DNA from: Vibrio pomeroyi
GTDB lineage: Bacteria; Pseudomonadota; Gammaproteobacteria; Enterobacterales; Vibrionaceae
Direction of reading: 5' to 3'
Length of the DNA stretch: 64,000 nt
Assembly (NCBI GenBank): GCA_041879425.1
Contig: CP090854.1
Span: 310,001 to 374,000 of the forward strand
The notes below the pieces were generated by a model. That model saw only the letters and a program-made list of their open reading frames with translations. It made no database searches and was not told where the DNA came from. Positions 32,101-41,931 of the stretch are shown here, one piece after another. Within the stretch, counting starts at the first letter, position 1; each line of letters opens with the position of its first letter. A program made the position numbers and the translations under genes.

Positions 32101-32871
32101 GAAGTGGGCGAAGAAGCGAAGCGTTTATTCAAAGACGCTAACGATCTACTGGACCGTGTCGAGAAAGAAAAGCTACTTGAAGCTCGCGGTATGTGTGCCA
32201 TGTTCCCTGCGAATAGTGTCGGTGATGACATTGAAGTGTATACCGATGAATCTCGTACTGAGGTATTGAAAGTTTTGCATAACCTTCGCCAACAGACAGA
32301 GAAACCAAAAGGCTTTAACTACTGCTTGTCTGATTACATTGCTCCAAAAGAGAGCGGTAAAGCGGACTGGATTGGTGGTTTTGCGGTAACTGGCGGTATT
32401 GGTGAACGTGAATTGGCTGATGAATACAAAGCGAATGGCGATGATTACAATGCTATCATGATTCAAGCGGTCGCTGATCGATTGGCTGAAGCGTTCGCGG
32501 AGTACCTGCATAAAGAAGTGAGAAAGGATATTTGGGGTTACTCGCCAGATGAAGACTTATCGAACGATGATTTGATTCGTGAGAAATACCAAGGCATTCG
32601 TCCTGCTCCAGGTTACCCTGCTTGTCCAGAGCATACCGAGAAAGGTACGTTGTGGGAGTTAATGGACGTTGAGAAAGCGATTGATATGTCATTAACGTCG
32701 AGCTATGCGATGTGGCCTGGTGCTTCTGTGTCTGGTATGTACTTTTCACACCCAGATGCTCGATACTTTGCTATTGCACAGATTCAACAGGATCAAGTGG
32801 ATAGCTATGCCGATCGTAAAGGCTGGGATATGTTGGAAGCTGAGAAATGGTTAGGTCCAAACATTAACTAG
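29194..32871 (+). CDS. metH: Cobalamin-dependent methionine synthase
   Basis: MetH transfers a methyl group from methyltetrahydrofolate through cobalamin to homocysteine, forming methionine. The 1225 residues hold all four modules. The homocysteine domain comes first, with [10 protein letters not shown] supplying zinc cysteines near residue 310. The folate domain follows (about 355-620, [13 protein letters not shown]). The B12 module contains [11 protein letters not shown] with the lower axial histidine. The C-terminal AdoMet reactivation domain contains [15 protein letters not shown]. The start is GTG at 29194, backed by GGAATGAGG at good spacing and by alignment with the E. coli N-terminus. 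MetJ boxes precede it and a terminator follows. Confidence 0.97.
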   Translation: MGSNVRQKIEALLKQRILLIDGGMGTMIQDYKLEEQDYRGERFADWHSDLKGNNDLLVLTQPQLIKDIHLQYLEAGADILETNTFNATTIAMADYDMESLSEEINFSAAKLAREAADEWTAKTPEKPRFVAGVLGPTNRTCSISPDVNDPGYRNVSFDELVEAYSESTRALIKGGSDLILIETIFDTLNAKACAFAVESVFEEVGITLPVMISGTITDASGRTLSGQTTEAFYNALRHVKPISFGLNCALGPDELREYVGEMSRISESYVSAHPNAGLPNAFGEYDLSPEDMAEHVKEWAESGFLNLIGGCCGTTPEHIRQMAEAAEGVTPRQLPDLPVSCRLSGLEPLTIAKESLFVNVGERTNVTGSARFKRLIKEELYDEALSVAREQVENGAQIIDINMDEGMLDAEACMVKFLNLCASEPEISKVPVMVDSSKWEVIEAGLKCIQGKGIVNSISLKEGKDKFVEQAKLVRRYGAAVIVMAFDEVGQADTRERKVEICTNAYNILVNEVGFPPEDIIFDPNIFAVATGIDEHNNYAVDFIEAVGDIKRDLPHAMISGGVSNVSFSFRGNNYVREAIHAVFLYHCFKNGMDMGIVNAGQLEIYDNVPEDLRDAVEDVVLNRRDDSTERLLDMATEYLERAVGKVEDKSALEWRTWPVEKRLEHSLVKGITDFIVEDTEEARVNASRPIEVIEGPLMDGMNVVGDLFGEGKMFLPQVVKSARVMKQAVAHLEPFINASKEVGATNGKILLATVKGDVHDIGKNIVGVVLQCNNYEIIDLGVMVSCEKILKVAKEENVDIIGLSGLITPSLDEMVHVAKEMERQGFKLPLLIGGATTSKAHTAVKIEQNYSEPVVYVNNASRAVGVCTSLLSDELKPAFVEKLDIDYDRVRDQHNRKKPRTKPVTLEKARANKVAIDWDAYTPPAPAKPGIHIFNDFDVATLRNYIDWTPFFMTWSLVGKYPAILEHEEVGEEAKRLFKDANDLLDRVEKEKLLEARGMCAMFPANSVGDDIEVYTDESRTEVLKVLHNLRQQTEKPKGFNYCLSDYIAPKESGKADWIGGFAVTGGIGERELADEYKANGDDYNAIMIQAVADRLAEAFAEYLHKEVRKDIWGYSPDEDLSNDDLIREKYQGIRPAPGYPACPEHTEKGTLWELMDVEKAIDMSLTSSYAMWPGASVSGMYFSHPDARYFAIAQIQQDQVDSYADRKGWDMLEAEKWLGPNIN

Positions 32872-32913
32872 TTTGAATCTATGACGAGCTTTGATTCGTA
32901 AAGTAAAAAAGAG

Positions 32914-32941
32914 AAAGGGTTACTTAATAGCAACCCTTTTT
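32914..32941 (+). terminator. Intrinsic terminator after metH
   Basis: AAAGGGTT and AACCCTTTTT pair around ACTTAATAGC. It lies between the convergent metH and lysC and may serve lysC weakly as well. Confidence 0.8.
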
Positions 32942-32986
32942 GTATTTGTGGTTTAGTTATCTATCTGTCGATGATAAACGGGCTTT

Positions 32987-34354
32987 CTACTCAAATAATT
33001 CTTGGTGAAGTTTCTGAATCGCTAACTTAGAAACAGACTCATTCAGCAGGAAGCACAGGTTATGAGGGCTTGCTCCGTAACAAATCATTCGCAGGTTGAA
33101 GTCTTCTAGAGTGCCGAATACTTGCTTTGCATAGCCTTTGCTTTCGCTCATGTTGTTACCAATAAGAGCAACCAGGCATAGGTCATGCTCAATATCGACA
33201 GAACACAGTTCTTCAAGCTCAATACGCGCTGCTTCTGGTAACTCGGGAGCACCACCTGATGTGTCTGTTTGATCCAGCGTAAGTGAAACGCTGATCTCTG
33301 ATGTAGTGATAAGATCGACGGAGATCTTATGTTTAGCAAGGATCTCGAACACTTTCGCAAGGAAACCGTAAGCATGGAACATATTAGCGCTTCGCAGCGT
33401 GACCATGGTTTGGTTGCAGCGTAGGGCAAGTGCTCTGAATAGAGGAGAGCTTTCTACTTGCTGGCGAATCCAAGTTCCACCTAATTCTGGTGCTTTTGAA
33501 GAACCGACAAAGACTGGAATTTGATGGCGCAGTGCAGGAACGAGAGTCGAAGGGTGCAAGATCTTCGCACCGAAGTTTGCCATTTCCGATGCTTCACTGA
33601 AGCTGATTTCTGGGATAGGAGAGGCCTTAGGAGCAATGCGTGGATCGGTAGTATAGATACCCGGAACATCAGTCCAGATCTCTAAGCCAATCGCTTGTAC
33701 AGATTCTGCAATCAGCGCAGCTGAATAATCACTGCCACCGCGGCCTAGGGTCGTGGTGTTACCTTCGCTATCAGCACCGATAAAGCCTTGGGTTACGACA
33801 ACTTGTTGCTGGCATAGTGGAATTAGTTTCTCTTTTGCTAAAGCGGCAATATCTTCTAGTTGAGGTTCTGCTTTGCCGAAGTCATCATTGGTGCGCATCA
33901 CTTCTCGAATATCAAAGCGAACCGCAGGTGTTCCGCGCTCGCGAAGGATTTGGGCAAGGATGTGTGTCGACATCAACTCGCCACATGCTACAAGGTGATC
34001 AGTCAGCTTAGTACTTGCTTGAAATGATGCGGCTTCTGCTGCGCTCGCAATGTCATCAAGAATGCTGTGAACTTCTTTTTCGATGCTGATTGGGTCAGTA
34101 AGTTGGTCAAGAATAGCATTGTGGATGTCGGCTAATTGCGTCATCAATTCTTGTCGGCGAGCTTTGTCTTGAACACCATTCGCCAATTCAACAAGCAAGT
34201 TAGTCACGCCAGAACATGCACTACTTACGACCAGTTTCGTATTTGAGTTGTTTTCAATAATGGCAGCACAACGGCTCATTGCTTCAAAGTTGGCAACACT
34301 TGTTCCACCAAACTTAGCGACATTAAAAGAACCAGCTACATTAGATGCACTCAC
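32987..34354 (-). CDS. lysC: Lysine-sensitive aspartate kinase III
   Basis: LysC phosphorylates aspartate, the first step to lysine, methionine and threonine. The 455 residues begin with the kinase signature VAKFGGTSVANFEAM, contain TTLGRGGSDYSAAL and the WTDVPGIYTTDPR segment, and end in two ACT domains (about 305-455) that bind lysine. There is no homoserine dehydrogenase domain, so it is the monofunctional type, and the sequence follows E. coli LysC closely. The start is GTG at 34354 behind GGGAGATATATC. A lysine riboswitch lies upstream, so expression should fall when lysine is plentiful, in addition to feedback on the enzyme. Confidence 0.96.
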   Translation of the reverse strand: MSASNVAGSFNVAKFGGTSVANFEAMSRCAAIIENNSNTKLVVSSACSGVTNLLVELANGVQDKARRQELMTQLADIHNAILDQLTDPISIEKEVHSILDDIASAAEAASFQASTKLTDHLVACGELMSTHILAQILRERGTPAVRFDIREVMRTNDDFGKAEPQLEDIAALAKEKLIPLCQQQVVVTQGFIGADSEGNTTTLGRGGSDYSAALIAESVQAIGLEIWTDVPGIYTTDPRIAPKASPIPEISFSEASEMANFGAKILHPSTLVPALRHQIPVFVGSSKAPELGGTWIRQQVESSPLFRALALRCNQTMVTLRSANMFHAYGFLAKVFEILAKHKISVDLITTSEISVSLTLDQTDTSGGAPELPEAARIELEELCSVDIEHDLCLVALIGNNMSESKGYAKQVFGTLEDFNLRMICYGASPHNLCFLLNESVSKLAIQKLHQELFE

Positions 34355-34487
34355 GATATATCTCCCACGACTTCCTAAAATAAAATTACGGTTGGGTAAT
34401 CCAACGTCCGATGTTTTTCGAAGAGAGTTTTAGAGCAAAAAGAGAGGAATTATTAGAATAGTAACCTCAGAAGCTCTTCACCATATA

Positions 34488-34650
34488 GAAATGGCGACAG
34501 TTGAAGGGATTCAGCCCGCTCAACCGATAATAAAGGTCCTGCATCCTTTTATTATCTCGGCACTGCTCCCCATAAATGTTTTGTATTGGAAATGCGGTTC
34601 CACAAAACATCTGCCTGGGCAGTGCTCCTCTTCTGCTAGATAGCCATTTC
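34488..34650 (-). promoter_or_regulatory. Lysine riboswitch (L box) of lysC
   Basis: On the minus strand the aptamer is closed by GAAATGGC (34643-34650) pairing with GCCATTTC (34488-34495). Inside are the conserved pieces AGAAGAGGAGC, GCAGTGCCGAGAT and GGGCTGAATCCC, in the order of the E. coli lysC leader. Between aptamer and start codon lies a weak imperfect hairpin (GAGG and CCTC arms) ahead of TCTTTTT, so control could be by transcription or by translation. Confidence 0.92.
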
Positions 34651-34679
34651 ATTGAACGTGTTTGCGGTAACAATGTCAA
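34651..34679 (-). promoter_or_regulatory. Sigma-70 promoter of the lysC leader
   Basis: On the minus strand TTGACA (34674-34679), 17 bases and TTCAAT (34651-34656) place the transcript start at the first bases of the riboswitch aptamer. Confidence 0.65.
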
Positions 34680-34816
34680 TCCGTAACTTGAGATAATTGA
34701 AAAATAATTTTAACAATTATGTGACAGTGGTTTGACCTCAATACTTATGGCTAATTGCTGAGGTAATCAATTTGCTTTAGGGTGGATTGTTCACAACATT
34801 AACGTAAGGGATGTAC

Positions 34817-35956
34817 ATGTCTAATTTAACACACACTACTGCTATCGATAGCTTTTATCCACCACACCGAACGTTAATGGGACCAGGTCCTTCTGATATT
34901 TCACCTCAAGTGCTACAGGCTTTGAGCCGTCCGACAATAGGTCACTTAGATCCGCTGTTTATTGCGATGATGGATGAGCTTAAACAGCTTCTTAAATATG
35001 CTTTCCAAACGGAAAATGAATTTACGATTGCCGTTTCTGCACCGGGTAGTGCAGGTATGGAAACCTGTTTTGTTAACTTGATTGAGCCTGGTGAAAAGGT
35101 CATTGTTTGCCGTAATGGTGTTTTCGGTGAGCGTATGCGCGAGAATGTTGTTCGCTGCGGTGGTGAAGCAATCCTTGTTGATGACGAGTGGGGCAAGCCC
35201 GTTTCAGTTGAAAAGGTTGAACAAGCATTGACAGAAAACCCCGATGCTGTTGCTGTCGCGTTTGTGCATGCCGAGACATCAACTGGAGCGCTATCGGATG
35301 CTCAAGCTATCTCGGCGGTTGCTCGTCAGTTTGATGCATTGACGATTGTTGATGCTGTAACTTCATTAGGTGGTGTTCCGCTGTTGGTCGATGAGTGGCA
35401 GCTCGATGCGGTTTATTCTGGTAGTCAAAAATGTCTATCTTGTGTGCCGGGTTTATCTCCAGTGACTTTCTCTCAACGTGCAGTTGATAAAATGAAGGCG
35501 CGCCAATCACCAGTACAAAGTTGGTTCCTAGACCAGAGCTTGGTATTAGGTTATTGGAGTGGCGAAGGTAAGCGTAGCTATCATCATACTGCACCTGTAA
35601 ACAGTCTTTATGCGCTGCATGAGTCTCTTGTGCTACTAAGAAATGAAGGCTTAGATAATGCTTGGTCTCGCCATCATGCTATGCACCAAGAGTTGAAAGA
35701 AGGTGTAGAAGCACTAGGGTTAAGGTTTGTGGTTGATGAAGAGAGTCGCTTACCACAACTTAATGCGCTTTATTTCCCTGAAGGGATTGATGAAGCAAAA
35801 GTTAGAACTCAGCTTCTAGAAGAATATAATCTAGAGATTGGTGCGGGACTTGGCTCTTTGGCAGGCAAAGCGTGGCGTATTGGTCTGATGGGCTACGGTG
35901 CGCGAAAAGAGAATGTCGCGTTGTGCCTAAAAGCGCTAAAAGATGTTTTGAAATAG
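34817..35956 (+). CDS. Class V aminotransferase, alanine/serine-glyoxylate type
   Basis: This PLP-dependent enzyme belongs to the alanine-glyoxylate, serine-glyoxylate and serine-pyruvate aminotransferase group. The 379 residues show MGPGPSDISPQVL at the N-terminus, the SAPGSAGMET cofactor segment, the VDAVTSLGG motif with the PLP aspartate, and SGSQKCLSC with the Schiff-base lysine near residue 200. I start at 34817 because AAGGG lies six bases upstream. The ATG at 34811 abuts that site. Substrates cannot be decided from sequence. It is divergent from lysC and monocistronic. Confidence 0.88.
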   Translation: MSNLTHTTAIDSFYPPHRTLMGPGPSDISPQVLQALSRPTIGHLDPLFIAMMDELKQLLKYAFQTENEFTIAVSAPGSAGMETCFVNLIEPGEKVIVCRNGVFGERMRENVVRCGGEAILVDDEWGKPVSVEKVEQALTENPDAVAVAFVHAETSTGALSDAQAISAVARQFDALTIVDAVTSLGGVPLLVDEWQLDAVYSGSQKCLSCVPGLSPVTFSQRAVDKMKARQSPVQSWFLDQSLVLGYWSGEGKRSYHHTAPVNSLYALHESLVLLRNEGLDNAWSRHHAMHQELKEGVEALGLRFVVDEESRLPQLNALYFPEGIDEAKVRTQLLEEYNLEIGAGLGSLAGKAWRIGLMGYGARKENVALCLKALKDVLK

Positions 35957-35984
35957 CTGTAATAAACTGAAATTAAAAAGAAAG

Positions 35985-36010
35985 GCGCACGAGAGATCGT
36001 GCGCTTTTTT
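35985..36010 (+). terminator. Intrinsic terminator after the aminotransferase gene
   Basis: GCGCACGA, loop GAGA and TCGTGCGC form the stem, followed by six T. It stands between convergent genes and may act both ways. Confidence 0.92.
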
Positions 36011-36060
36011 GTGTTTGTTCTAAAGATAAGACGCGGAAGTCATACCTAATTAGTTGCTAA

Positions 36061-37824
36061 CTACTCTGCCGACGAGACGTTGTTCTCAGCTTGAGATATT
36101 TTCTTATACTGAACCTTTGAAAAGTCTCTGTTAGGGAATAAAAATTTCGCTTCGCTGCGGATTTGTTCCGCTTTGCTTTCCTCTCCGAGCCCTTGATAAG
36201 CAAGAATCAAGTTACTGTAGAAAGCAGGTCTTGGTTTACTCTTTATGATTTCTAGCGACCAATCGATATAAGGTTGGATAAGGCTAGGATCGGGTTTGTA
36301 GAGACCAATGTTGAGGTAAGTGCTGTAGATGTCCCAATCGTAGCGATCCTTCCAAACGACTGGGTTAGTTACTTGTTTGAGAATATCTGGGTTTTTAGGT
36401 TTAGATAGCTCGAACTTAGTCAGTACATAGTTAGTGTGCAGTGCGCTCAGCATATAAAAGCTCACTAGGATCGGTAACACCAAGCTGCTCACTCTAAACA
36501 AGGTTTTACTGATGATACTGAACGGTTGCTGATAATGACGTGAAGCACGCTGATCCACCCAGTAAATCAAAATGATGAAGGTTATCCAATGAATCGCCGA
36601 ATGATAAAACGGGTACTCAAGCTGAGAGTGCAAGAGTATAGGTATAAATAACGCGAGCAATGCTAGGCGCGTGCCCTTAGCTGAACTTGCTATACGAGAC
36701 ATCACTAACACCGCGGCAATCAAGATGCCTATTATTGGTACTATGCCACCTTCAACACCCCAAAATAGAAACTCATTGTGCGGGTGATCCATAGAAGGAA
36801 GCCCCGGATGATAATTTGAGTTCAGTTGATGTTGGCGAGCCGTATATAGAGTGTACTCTGATTCAAATTTGCCATAGCCGTAACCAGTAAATGGCTTCTC
36901 TACCAACATATCTAACGTTTGCGGGAAAGTGTAAGCGCGAGGGCTTTCTAAGTTCGCTTTCTTGCTAGCGATACTATCTGTAGTGCTAAGGTTTATTACG
37001 GTAAACGCAACCACGATACCGACAACAACGGATGTGCACCATCCGTAGAAGCGTTTCTTGGTCGAGAATTTGTAAAGGTAAGGCAGAATACACACAAAGC
37101 CTATGAGTGCCGCTAACCACCCTGTGCGTGACGCGATGATAATCAGCAGTGGCACGGTTAACGTTGGGGTTAGGTAGAGTAAAAACGATTCGCTGATCTT
37201 GTGATTATACTTAGCGGGCTGTCTTGCTAAAAGGTAAGCAGAAATCACAAAACCAGTTGCTAAAAAACTAGCCATTACATTGGGTTGCTGGAATATTCCG
37301 TAAGGGCGATTAGCTGCTGTGTTGTAGCCAAATAAGTTACCTGGTTCTAATACAAAATATTGCATATAACCAAATAGCGCTTGTATGACGACAGCGAGTA
37401 CGATGAACCACAGCATACGTTGTTTGTGTTTGTTGCTGAATTTGAACTGCTGAAGGACTACGAATAAAGCAAAACCTGCCCATAACCCAAGTAATCGACC
37501 CGAAGCCCCTTCCGGTGAAGCATTGCTGTATAGAATCGGCAATGTGAGTATCACGCAGCTTATCAGTAAGCCTATGGTTAACTTGGAATACTTGAGTACT
37601 CGATTGGTCGCTAGTTGATAAAAGCCAATGGCTAAGGTGAAGCTCAGTGCTAACCAAGTGGTAGGGTTAAAAGAGAGAGCAAGGCCAGAGCCACCGGGAT
37701 TAGGCATGAAAAAATGCATGGCGAGTAAGAACACAACAGCTAATGAAGCGAGGAATGCTTTGTTGAGTGGTAACTGAGTGATCTGATTTTCTAGCTGGGT
37801 ACCGCTAGTATGTATTGTTGCCAT
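36061..37824 (-). CDS. PglL/WaaL-like O-oligosaccharyltransferase or O-antigen ligase
   Basis: This 587-residue inner-membrane protein has about twelve helices, a large periplasmic loop and a soluble C-terminal part of about 110 residues. The loop contains YGYGKFESEYTLY and HPGLPSMDHPHNEFLFWGVEGG, with the histidines and aromatic residues of the Wzy_C/PglL family. The family moves lipid-linked glycan onto proteins (PglL) or lipid A (WaaL). The equivalent gene of V. cholerae, next to uvrA, has been studied as a PglL-type enzyme. The start at 37824 has GGGA upstream. It is close to the MSHA pilus cluster, and a pilin substrate is possible but unproven. Confidence 0.85.
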   Translation of the reverse strand: MATIHTSGTQLENQITQLPLNKAFLASLAVVFLLAMHFFMPNPGGSGLALSFNPTTWLALSFTLAIGFYQLATNRVLKYSKLTIGLLISCVILTLPILYSNASPEGASGRLLGLWAGFALFVVLQQFKFSNKHKQRMLWFIVLAVVIQALFGYMQYFVLEPGNLFGYNTAANRPYGIFQQPNVMASFLATGFVISAYLLARQPAKYNHKISESFLLYLTPTLTVPLLIIIASRTGWLAALIGFVCILPYLYKFSTKKRFYGWCTSVVVGIVVAFTVINLSTTDSIASKKANLESPRAYTFPQTLDMLVEKPFTGYGYGKFESEYTLYTARQHQLNSNYHPGLPSMDHPHNEFLFWGVEGGIVPIIGILIAAVLVMSRIASSAKGTRLALLALFIPILLHSQLEYPFYHSAIHWITFIILIYWVDQRASRHYQQPFSIISKTLFRVSSLVLPILVSFYMLSALHTNYVLTKFELSKPKNPDILKQVTNPVVWKDRYDWDIYSTYLNIGLYKPDPSLIQPYIDWSLEIIKSKPRPAFYSNLILAYQGLGEESKAEQIRSEAKFLFPNRDFSKVQYKKISQAENNVSSAE

Positions 37825-37840
37825 AAATCCCTAACCTTAT

Positions 37841-37876
37841 AAAAACAGAGCTTGTTCCTTTTGAAACAAGCTCTGT
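37841..37876 (-). terminator. Intrinsic terminator of uvrA
   Basis: On the minus strand ACAGAGCTTGTT and AACAAGCTCTGT form a perfect 12-pair stem around eight bases, followed by TTTTT. Confidence 0.9.
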
Positions 37877-37920
37877 TACTTTAACATTTTTCTGTCTGCT
37901 CGCAGGGCGCTATTTTACAC

Positions 37921-40752
37921 CTAGTTTAAATTTAACATAGGCTTAAGGAAGCGAGCAGTATGTGAACCTTCGACTAGTGCCACATCTTCAGGTGTACCCT
38001 CTGCAACAATCTCACCACCGCCTTGTCCGCCTTCTGGACCTAAATCTAAGATCCAGTCAGCTGTTTTTACGACATCTAGATTGTGCTCAATGACTACAAC
38101 AGTGTTGCCGTGATCACGTAGTCGATGCAGCACGGTTAATAGTTGCTGGATATCGTGGAAATGAAGACCTGTTGTTGGTTCATCGAGAATGTATAAGGTT
38201 TTGCCTGTATCTCGTTTAGACAGCTCGCGAGCTAATTTAACACGTTGTGCTTCACCGCCAGATAAGGTGGTTGCCGCTTGGCCTAAGCGAATGTAAGAAA
38301 GACCCACATCCATTAATGTTTGCAGTTTACGTGCAATCACTGGAACTGGATTAAAGAACTCACGCGCATCTTCAACAGTCATCTCAAGAACTTCGTCAAT
38401 GGTTTTACCCTTGTAACGAACTTCTAGTGTTTCACGGTTGTAGCGCTTACCTTTACATACATCACACGGTACATACACATCCGGTAAGAAGTGCATTTCT
38501 ACTTTGATAACACCATCGCCCTGACATGCTTCACAGCGTCCGCCACGCACGTTAAAGCTGAACCTTCCCGCTTTGTAACCGCGTGAACGTGACTCTTGTG
38601 TGCCGGCAAACAGTTCACGAATAGGAGTGAAGATTCCAGTATAGGTTGCAGGGTTTGATCTTGGTGTGCGTCCTATTGGGCTTTGATCAATATCGATTAC
38701 CTTATCGAAATGCTCTAACCCTTTAATCTTTTTATGTTTTGCCGGTACTGCTGTGGTTGCACCATTAAGTTGAGTGTGAGCGACTTTGAAGAAGGTGTCG
38801 TTAATCAGTGTCGATTTACCTGAACCCGACACACCCGTAATACAACTAAATAGTCCCACAGGAATGGTTGCAGTGACATTTTTAAGGTTGTTGCCTGTCG
38901 CTCCAACGATCTCTACGACTTTCTTCTTGTCGATTGGTGTTCGTTGTTTTGGTACTTCAATCTCTTTTACGCCACTTAGATATTGGCCGGTTAAAGAGTT
39001 CGGGTTGTCGATGATGTCTTGCATGGTGCCTTCTGCCACGACATGTCCACCGTGAACCCCAGCGCCCGGGCCGATATCGATGACATGGTCAGCACAGCGA
39101 ATAGCATCTTCGTCATGTTCTACAACAAGCACCGTATTGCCTAAGTCTCTCAAGTGAACCAAGGTTTGCAGTAGACGTTCATTATCACGCTGGTGGAGGC
39201 CAATTGACGGCTCATCCAATACATACATAACACCCACTAAACCAGCACCGATTTGACTTGCTAGACGAATTCGTTGTGCTTCGCCGCCAGACAGAGTTTC
39301 AGCACTGCGTGATAGATTAAGGTAGTTCAAACCAACGTTAACCAAGAAATGTAGGCGGTCATTGATCTCTTTCATCACTTTATCAGCGATCTGTCCACGC
39401 TGACCGTCTAATTTCAACTCTTGGAAAAATTGCAGTGCATCAGCAATGCTGAGCTCAACGATTTCAGGCAGTGTTGTATCGCCGATAAATACATTTCGAG
39501 CTTCTAATCTCAGGCGAGTACCGTCACAGCTTGAGCATGACTTCGTTGAGATGTATTTAGCAAGATCTTCTCGAACTGAACTTGATTCCGTATCACGGTA
39601 ACGGCGCTCTAGCGTATTTAAAATACCTTCAAACGGGTGACGCTTAACGCGGATATCACCACGATCATTGATGTATTTGAATTCAACTTCAGTGCGACCG
39701 GAGCCTTTGAGAATGATCTCTTGAGTCTTCTTGGGTAGAGAGTTAAACGGCGCAAACAGATCGAAACCATAATGCTCTGACAGTGATGTTAGCATCTGAA
39801 AATAGTAGTAGTTCTTTTGATCCCAACCTTTAATCGCACCTTCAGCAATGCTTAGGTTCTCATCTAAAATCACTCGACTTGGGTCAAAATACTGTTGAAC
39901 ACCAAGTCCATCACACGTACCACATGCGCCTGCTGGGTTGTTGAATGAGAACAAGCGAGGCTCAAGCTCTTGCATGCTGTAACCACACTTGGGACAAGCG
40001 AAGTTTGCTGAGAACACGATCTCTTCTTGATCTGTTTCGTCCATCCAGCCAACAACTGCAATACCGCCAGATAGCTCCAGTGTTGTTTCAAACGATTCAG
40101 CCAAGCGTTGCTGTAGATCAGGGCGAACCTTAAATCGGTCAACCACCACTTCTATCGTGTGTTTCTTATGAAGTTCTAGTGCTGGTGGATCGGATAGGTC
40201 ACAAGTTTCACCATCAATACGCGCGCGAATAAAACCTTGAGCGGCTAAGTTCTCAAGTGTTTTTACATGTTCGCCTTTGCGCTCTTTAACGATCGGCGCC
40301 AGTAACATCATCTTTGAGCCTGCAGGTAACTCTAGTACCTTGTCCACCATTTGGCTGATAGTTTGCGCGGCAAGAGGAATATTGTGATCTGGACAGCGAG
40401 GTTCGCCCACTCGAGCATAAAGTAGTCTCAGGTAATCATAGACTTCGGTAATGGTACCTACGGTTGAGCGAGGATTATGAGACGTCGATTTTTGCTCTAT
40501 CGAGATAGCCGGAGATAAACCTTCGATGTGGTCTACATCGGGTTTTTCCATAAGAGATAGAAATTGGCGAGCGTAGGCAGACAAAGACTCAACATAGCGA
40601 CGTTGCCCTTCTGCGTAGAGAGTATCAAACGCAAGTGACGACTTTCCTGAACCGGATAACCCGGTGATAACCGTGAGTTTATCACGGGGAATCGTTAGGT
40701 TAACGTCTTTGAGGTTATGCGTACGAGCGCCTCTAATTTCTATTTTATCCAT
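37921..40752 (-). CDS. uvrA: Excinuclease ABC subunit A
   Basis: UvrA is the damage-recognising ATPase of nucleotide excision repair and loads UvrB. The 943 residues contain two ABC modules with Walker A sites GLSGSGKSS (near residue 31) and GVSGSGKST (near 640), two signature motifs ([11 protein letters not shown] and [11 protein letters not shown]) and zinc-binding cysteine sets (CPKCGY with [14 protein letters not shown] with CDVCKGKR). Length and order are normal. A LexA box upstream explains SOS induction. In E. coli uvrA and ssb are direct neighbours and share control, while here galU and qstR lie between them. Confidence 0.98.
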   Translation of the reverse strand: MDKIEIRGARTHNLKDVNLTIPRDKLTVITGLSGSGKSSLAFDTLYAEGQRRYVESLSAYARQFLSLMEKPDVDHIEGLSPAISIEQKSTSHNPRSTVGTITEVYDYLRLLYARVGEPRCPDHNIPLAAQTISQMVDKVLELPAGSKMMLLAPIVKERKGEHVKTLENLAAQGFIRARIDGETCDLSDPPALELHKKHTIEVVVDRFKVRPDLQQRLAESFETTLELSGGIAVVGWMDETDQEEIVFSANFACPKCGYSMQELEPRLFSFNNPAGACGTCDGLGVQQYFDPSRVILDENLSIAEGAIKGWDQKNYYYFQMLTSLSEHYGFDLFAPFNSLPKKTQEIILKGSGRTEVEFKYINDRGDIRVKRHPFEGILNTLERRYRDTESSSVREDLAKYISTKSCSSCDGTRLRLEARNVFIGDTTLPEIVELSIADALQFFQELKLDGQRGQIADKVMKEINDRLHFLVNVGLNYLNLSRSAETLSGGEAQRIRLASQIGAGLVGVMYVLDEPSIGLHQRDNERLLQTLVHLRDLGNTVLVVEHDEDAIRCADHVIDIGPGAGVHGGHVVAEGTMQDIIDNPNSLTGQYLSGVKEIEVPKQRTPIDKKKVVEIVGATGNNLKNVTATIPVGLFSCITGVSGSGKSTLINDTFFKVAHTQLNGATTAVPAKHKKIKGLEHFDKVIDIDQSPIGRTPRSNPATYTGIFTPIRELFAGTQESRSRGYKAGRFSFNVRGGRCEACQGDGVIKVEMHFLPDVYVPCDVCKGKRYNRETLEVRYKGKTIDEVLEMTVEDAREFFNPVPVIARKLQTLMDVGLSYIRLGQAATTLSGGEAQRVKLARELSKRDTGKTLYILDEPTTGLHFHDIQQLLTVLHRLRDHGNTVVVIEHNLDVVKTADWILDLGPEGGQGGGEIVAEGTPEDVALVEGSHTARFLKPMLNLN

Positions 40753-40816
40753 CTCAACAGACCATGTAATTTTAAGTGGCTAAAGTATTACATAGAGTGA
40801 GATTTGTGCAAAGTTT

Positions 40817-40836
40817 TACTGGATAAAAAAACAGTA
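40817..40836 (-). promoter_or_regulatory. LexA (SOS) box before uvrA
   Basis: TACTGGATAAAAAAACAGTA has CTG and CAG ten bases apart with TA flanks, as in known LexA boxes. It lies 65 bases upstream of the uvrA start, near a likely promoter (TTGCAC, AATACT on the minus strand). Confidence 0.85.
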
Positions 40837-40839
40837 AAC

Positions 40840-40870
40840 AAAAAAGGGCGACTCAAAGAGCCACCCTTTT
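40840..40870 (-). terminator. Intrinsic terminator of galU
   Basis: On the minus strand AAGGGTGGCTC, loop TTT and GAGTCGCCCTT form an 11-pair stem with G-T wobbles, followed by TTTT. It lies directly beside the uvrA LexA box. Confidence 0.88.
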
Positions 40871-40901
40871 AACATTTGAAACGCTATTTCTTAAATAGTC
40901 G

Positions 40902-41774
40902 TTATGCTTCTTTCTTTGTTGAGTGTTTACCCAACTCGATCTGCTTTTGGTCTTTCTTGTATAGGTTCTCAAAGCAGTAGTTTGTTGCTTCGATGTAGCC
41001 TTCAACACTACCACAATCAAAACGTTGGCCTTTAAATTTATAAGCCAATACACAGCCCGCTTTTGCTTGTTTAAGCAATGCATCGGTAATTTGGATCTCG
41101 CCGCCTTTACCCGGTTCAGTCTGTTCGATCAGCTCAAAGATATCTGGAGTCAGAATATAGCGACCAATGATCGCTAGGTTGCTTGGTGCTGTACCTTGTT
41201 CAGGTTTCTCGACCATGTCATCGACACGGAAAAGATCGTCTTTGATCATCTCGCCAGAGATAACACCGTACTTGTGTGTTTCTTCGTCAGGTACTTCTTG
41301 TACTGCAACGATAGAGCAGCGGAACTGCTTGTATAGTGCAACCATTTGAGCCAGTACGCCTTGCTGCTCGTTCACACAAAGGTCATCGGCAAGCACAACT
41401 GCGAATGGTTCATCACCCACAAGCTCACGGCCCGTCAAGATTGCGTGACCTAAACCTTTCATCTCGCGTTGACGAATGTAAGTGAAGTTTGCTGCTTCAA
41501 TCGTTTCACGGATATTAACGAGAAGGTCTTCTTTATTGGTACCGCTGATCTGATGCTCAAGCTCGTAGTTCTTATCGAAGTGATCCATGATTGAGTGCTT
41601 ACCGCGGCCAGTAACAATACACATTCCGTCCATACCAGCTTCGATTGCTTCTTCTACGCCGTATTCAATCAGCGGCTTGTTCACAACTGGCATCATTTCT
41701 TTCGGCATTGACTTAGTTGCTGGTAAAAAACGTGTACCGTAGCCAGCTGCCGGGAAAAGGCACTTTTTGATCAT
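40902..41774 (-). CDS. galU: UTP-glucose-1-phosphate uridylyltransferase
   Basis: GalU makes UDP-glucose from UTP and glucose-1-phosphate, for lipopolysaccharide, capsule and osmolyte synthesis. The 290 residues start with the nucleotide-binding signature FPAAGYGTRFLPATKSMPKEMMPV and contain VLADDLCV (metal and UTP site), GVISG and the EKPEQGTAPSNLAIIGRY segment typical of bacterial GalU. A GGG-containing ribosome site precedes ATG. It is separated from uvrA by its own terminator. Confidence 0.96.
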   Translation of the reverse strand: MIKKCLFPAAGYGTRFLPATKSMPKEMMPVVNKPLIEYGVEEAIEAGMDGMCIVTGRGKHSIMDHFDKNYELEHQISGTNKEDLLVNIRETIEAANFTYIRQREMKGLGHAILTGRELVGDEPFAVVLADDLCVNEQQGVLAQMVALYKQFRCSIVAVQEVPDEETHKYGVISGEMIKDDLFRVDDMVEKPEQGTAPSNLAIIGRYILTPDIFELIEQTEPGKGGEIQITDALLKQAKAGCVLAYKFKGQRFDCGSVEGYIEATNYCFENLYKKDQKQIELGKHSTKKEA

Positions 41775-41931
41775 GATAAGACCCTTTATCTATAATAATT
41801 ATTGATTCAACCTGAGTGGTTGATATTTCTGAGGGCAACTCTAGCATAAGTTATGTCGAAAATTCAGCAACAATACCTATGGTTTATTAGAGCTTCCCTC
41901 AAAATTATCGTCAGTTTAAGAGGCGGATCAA

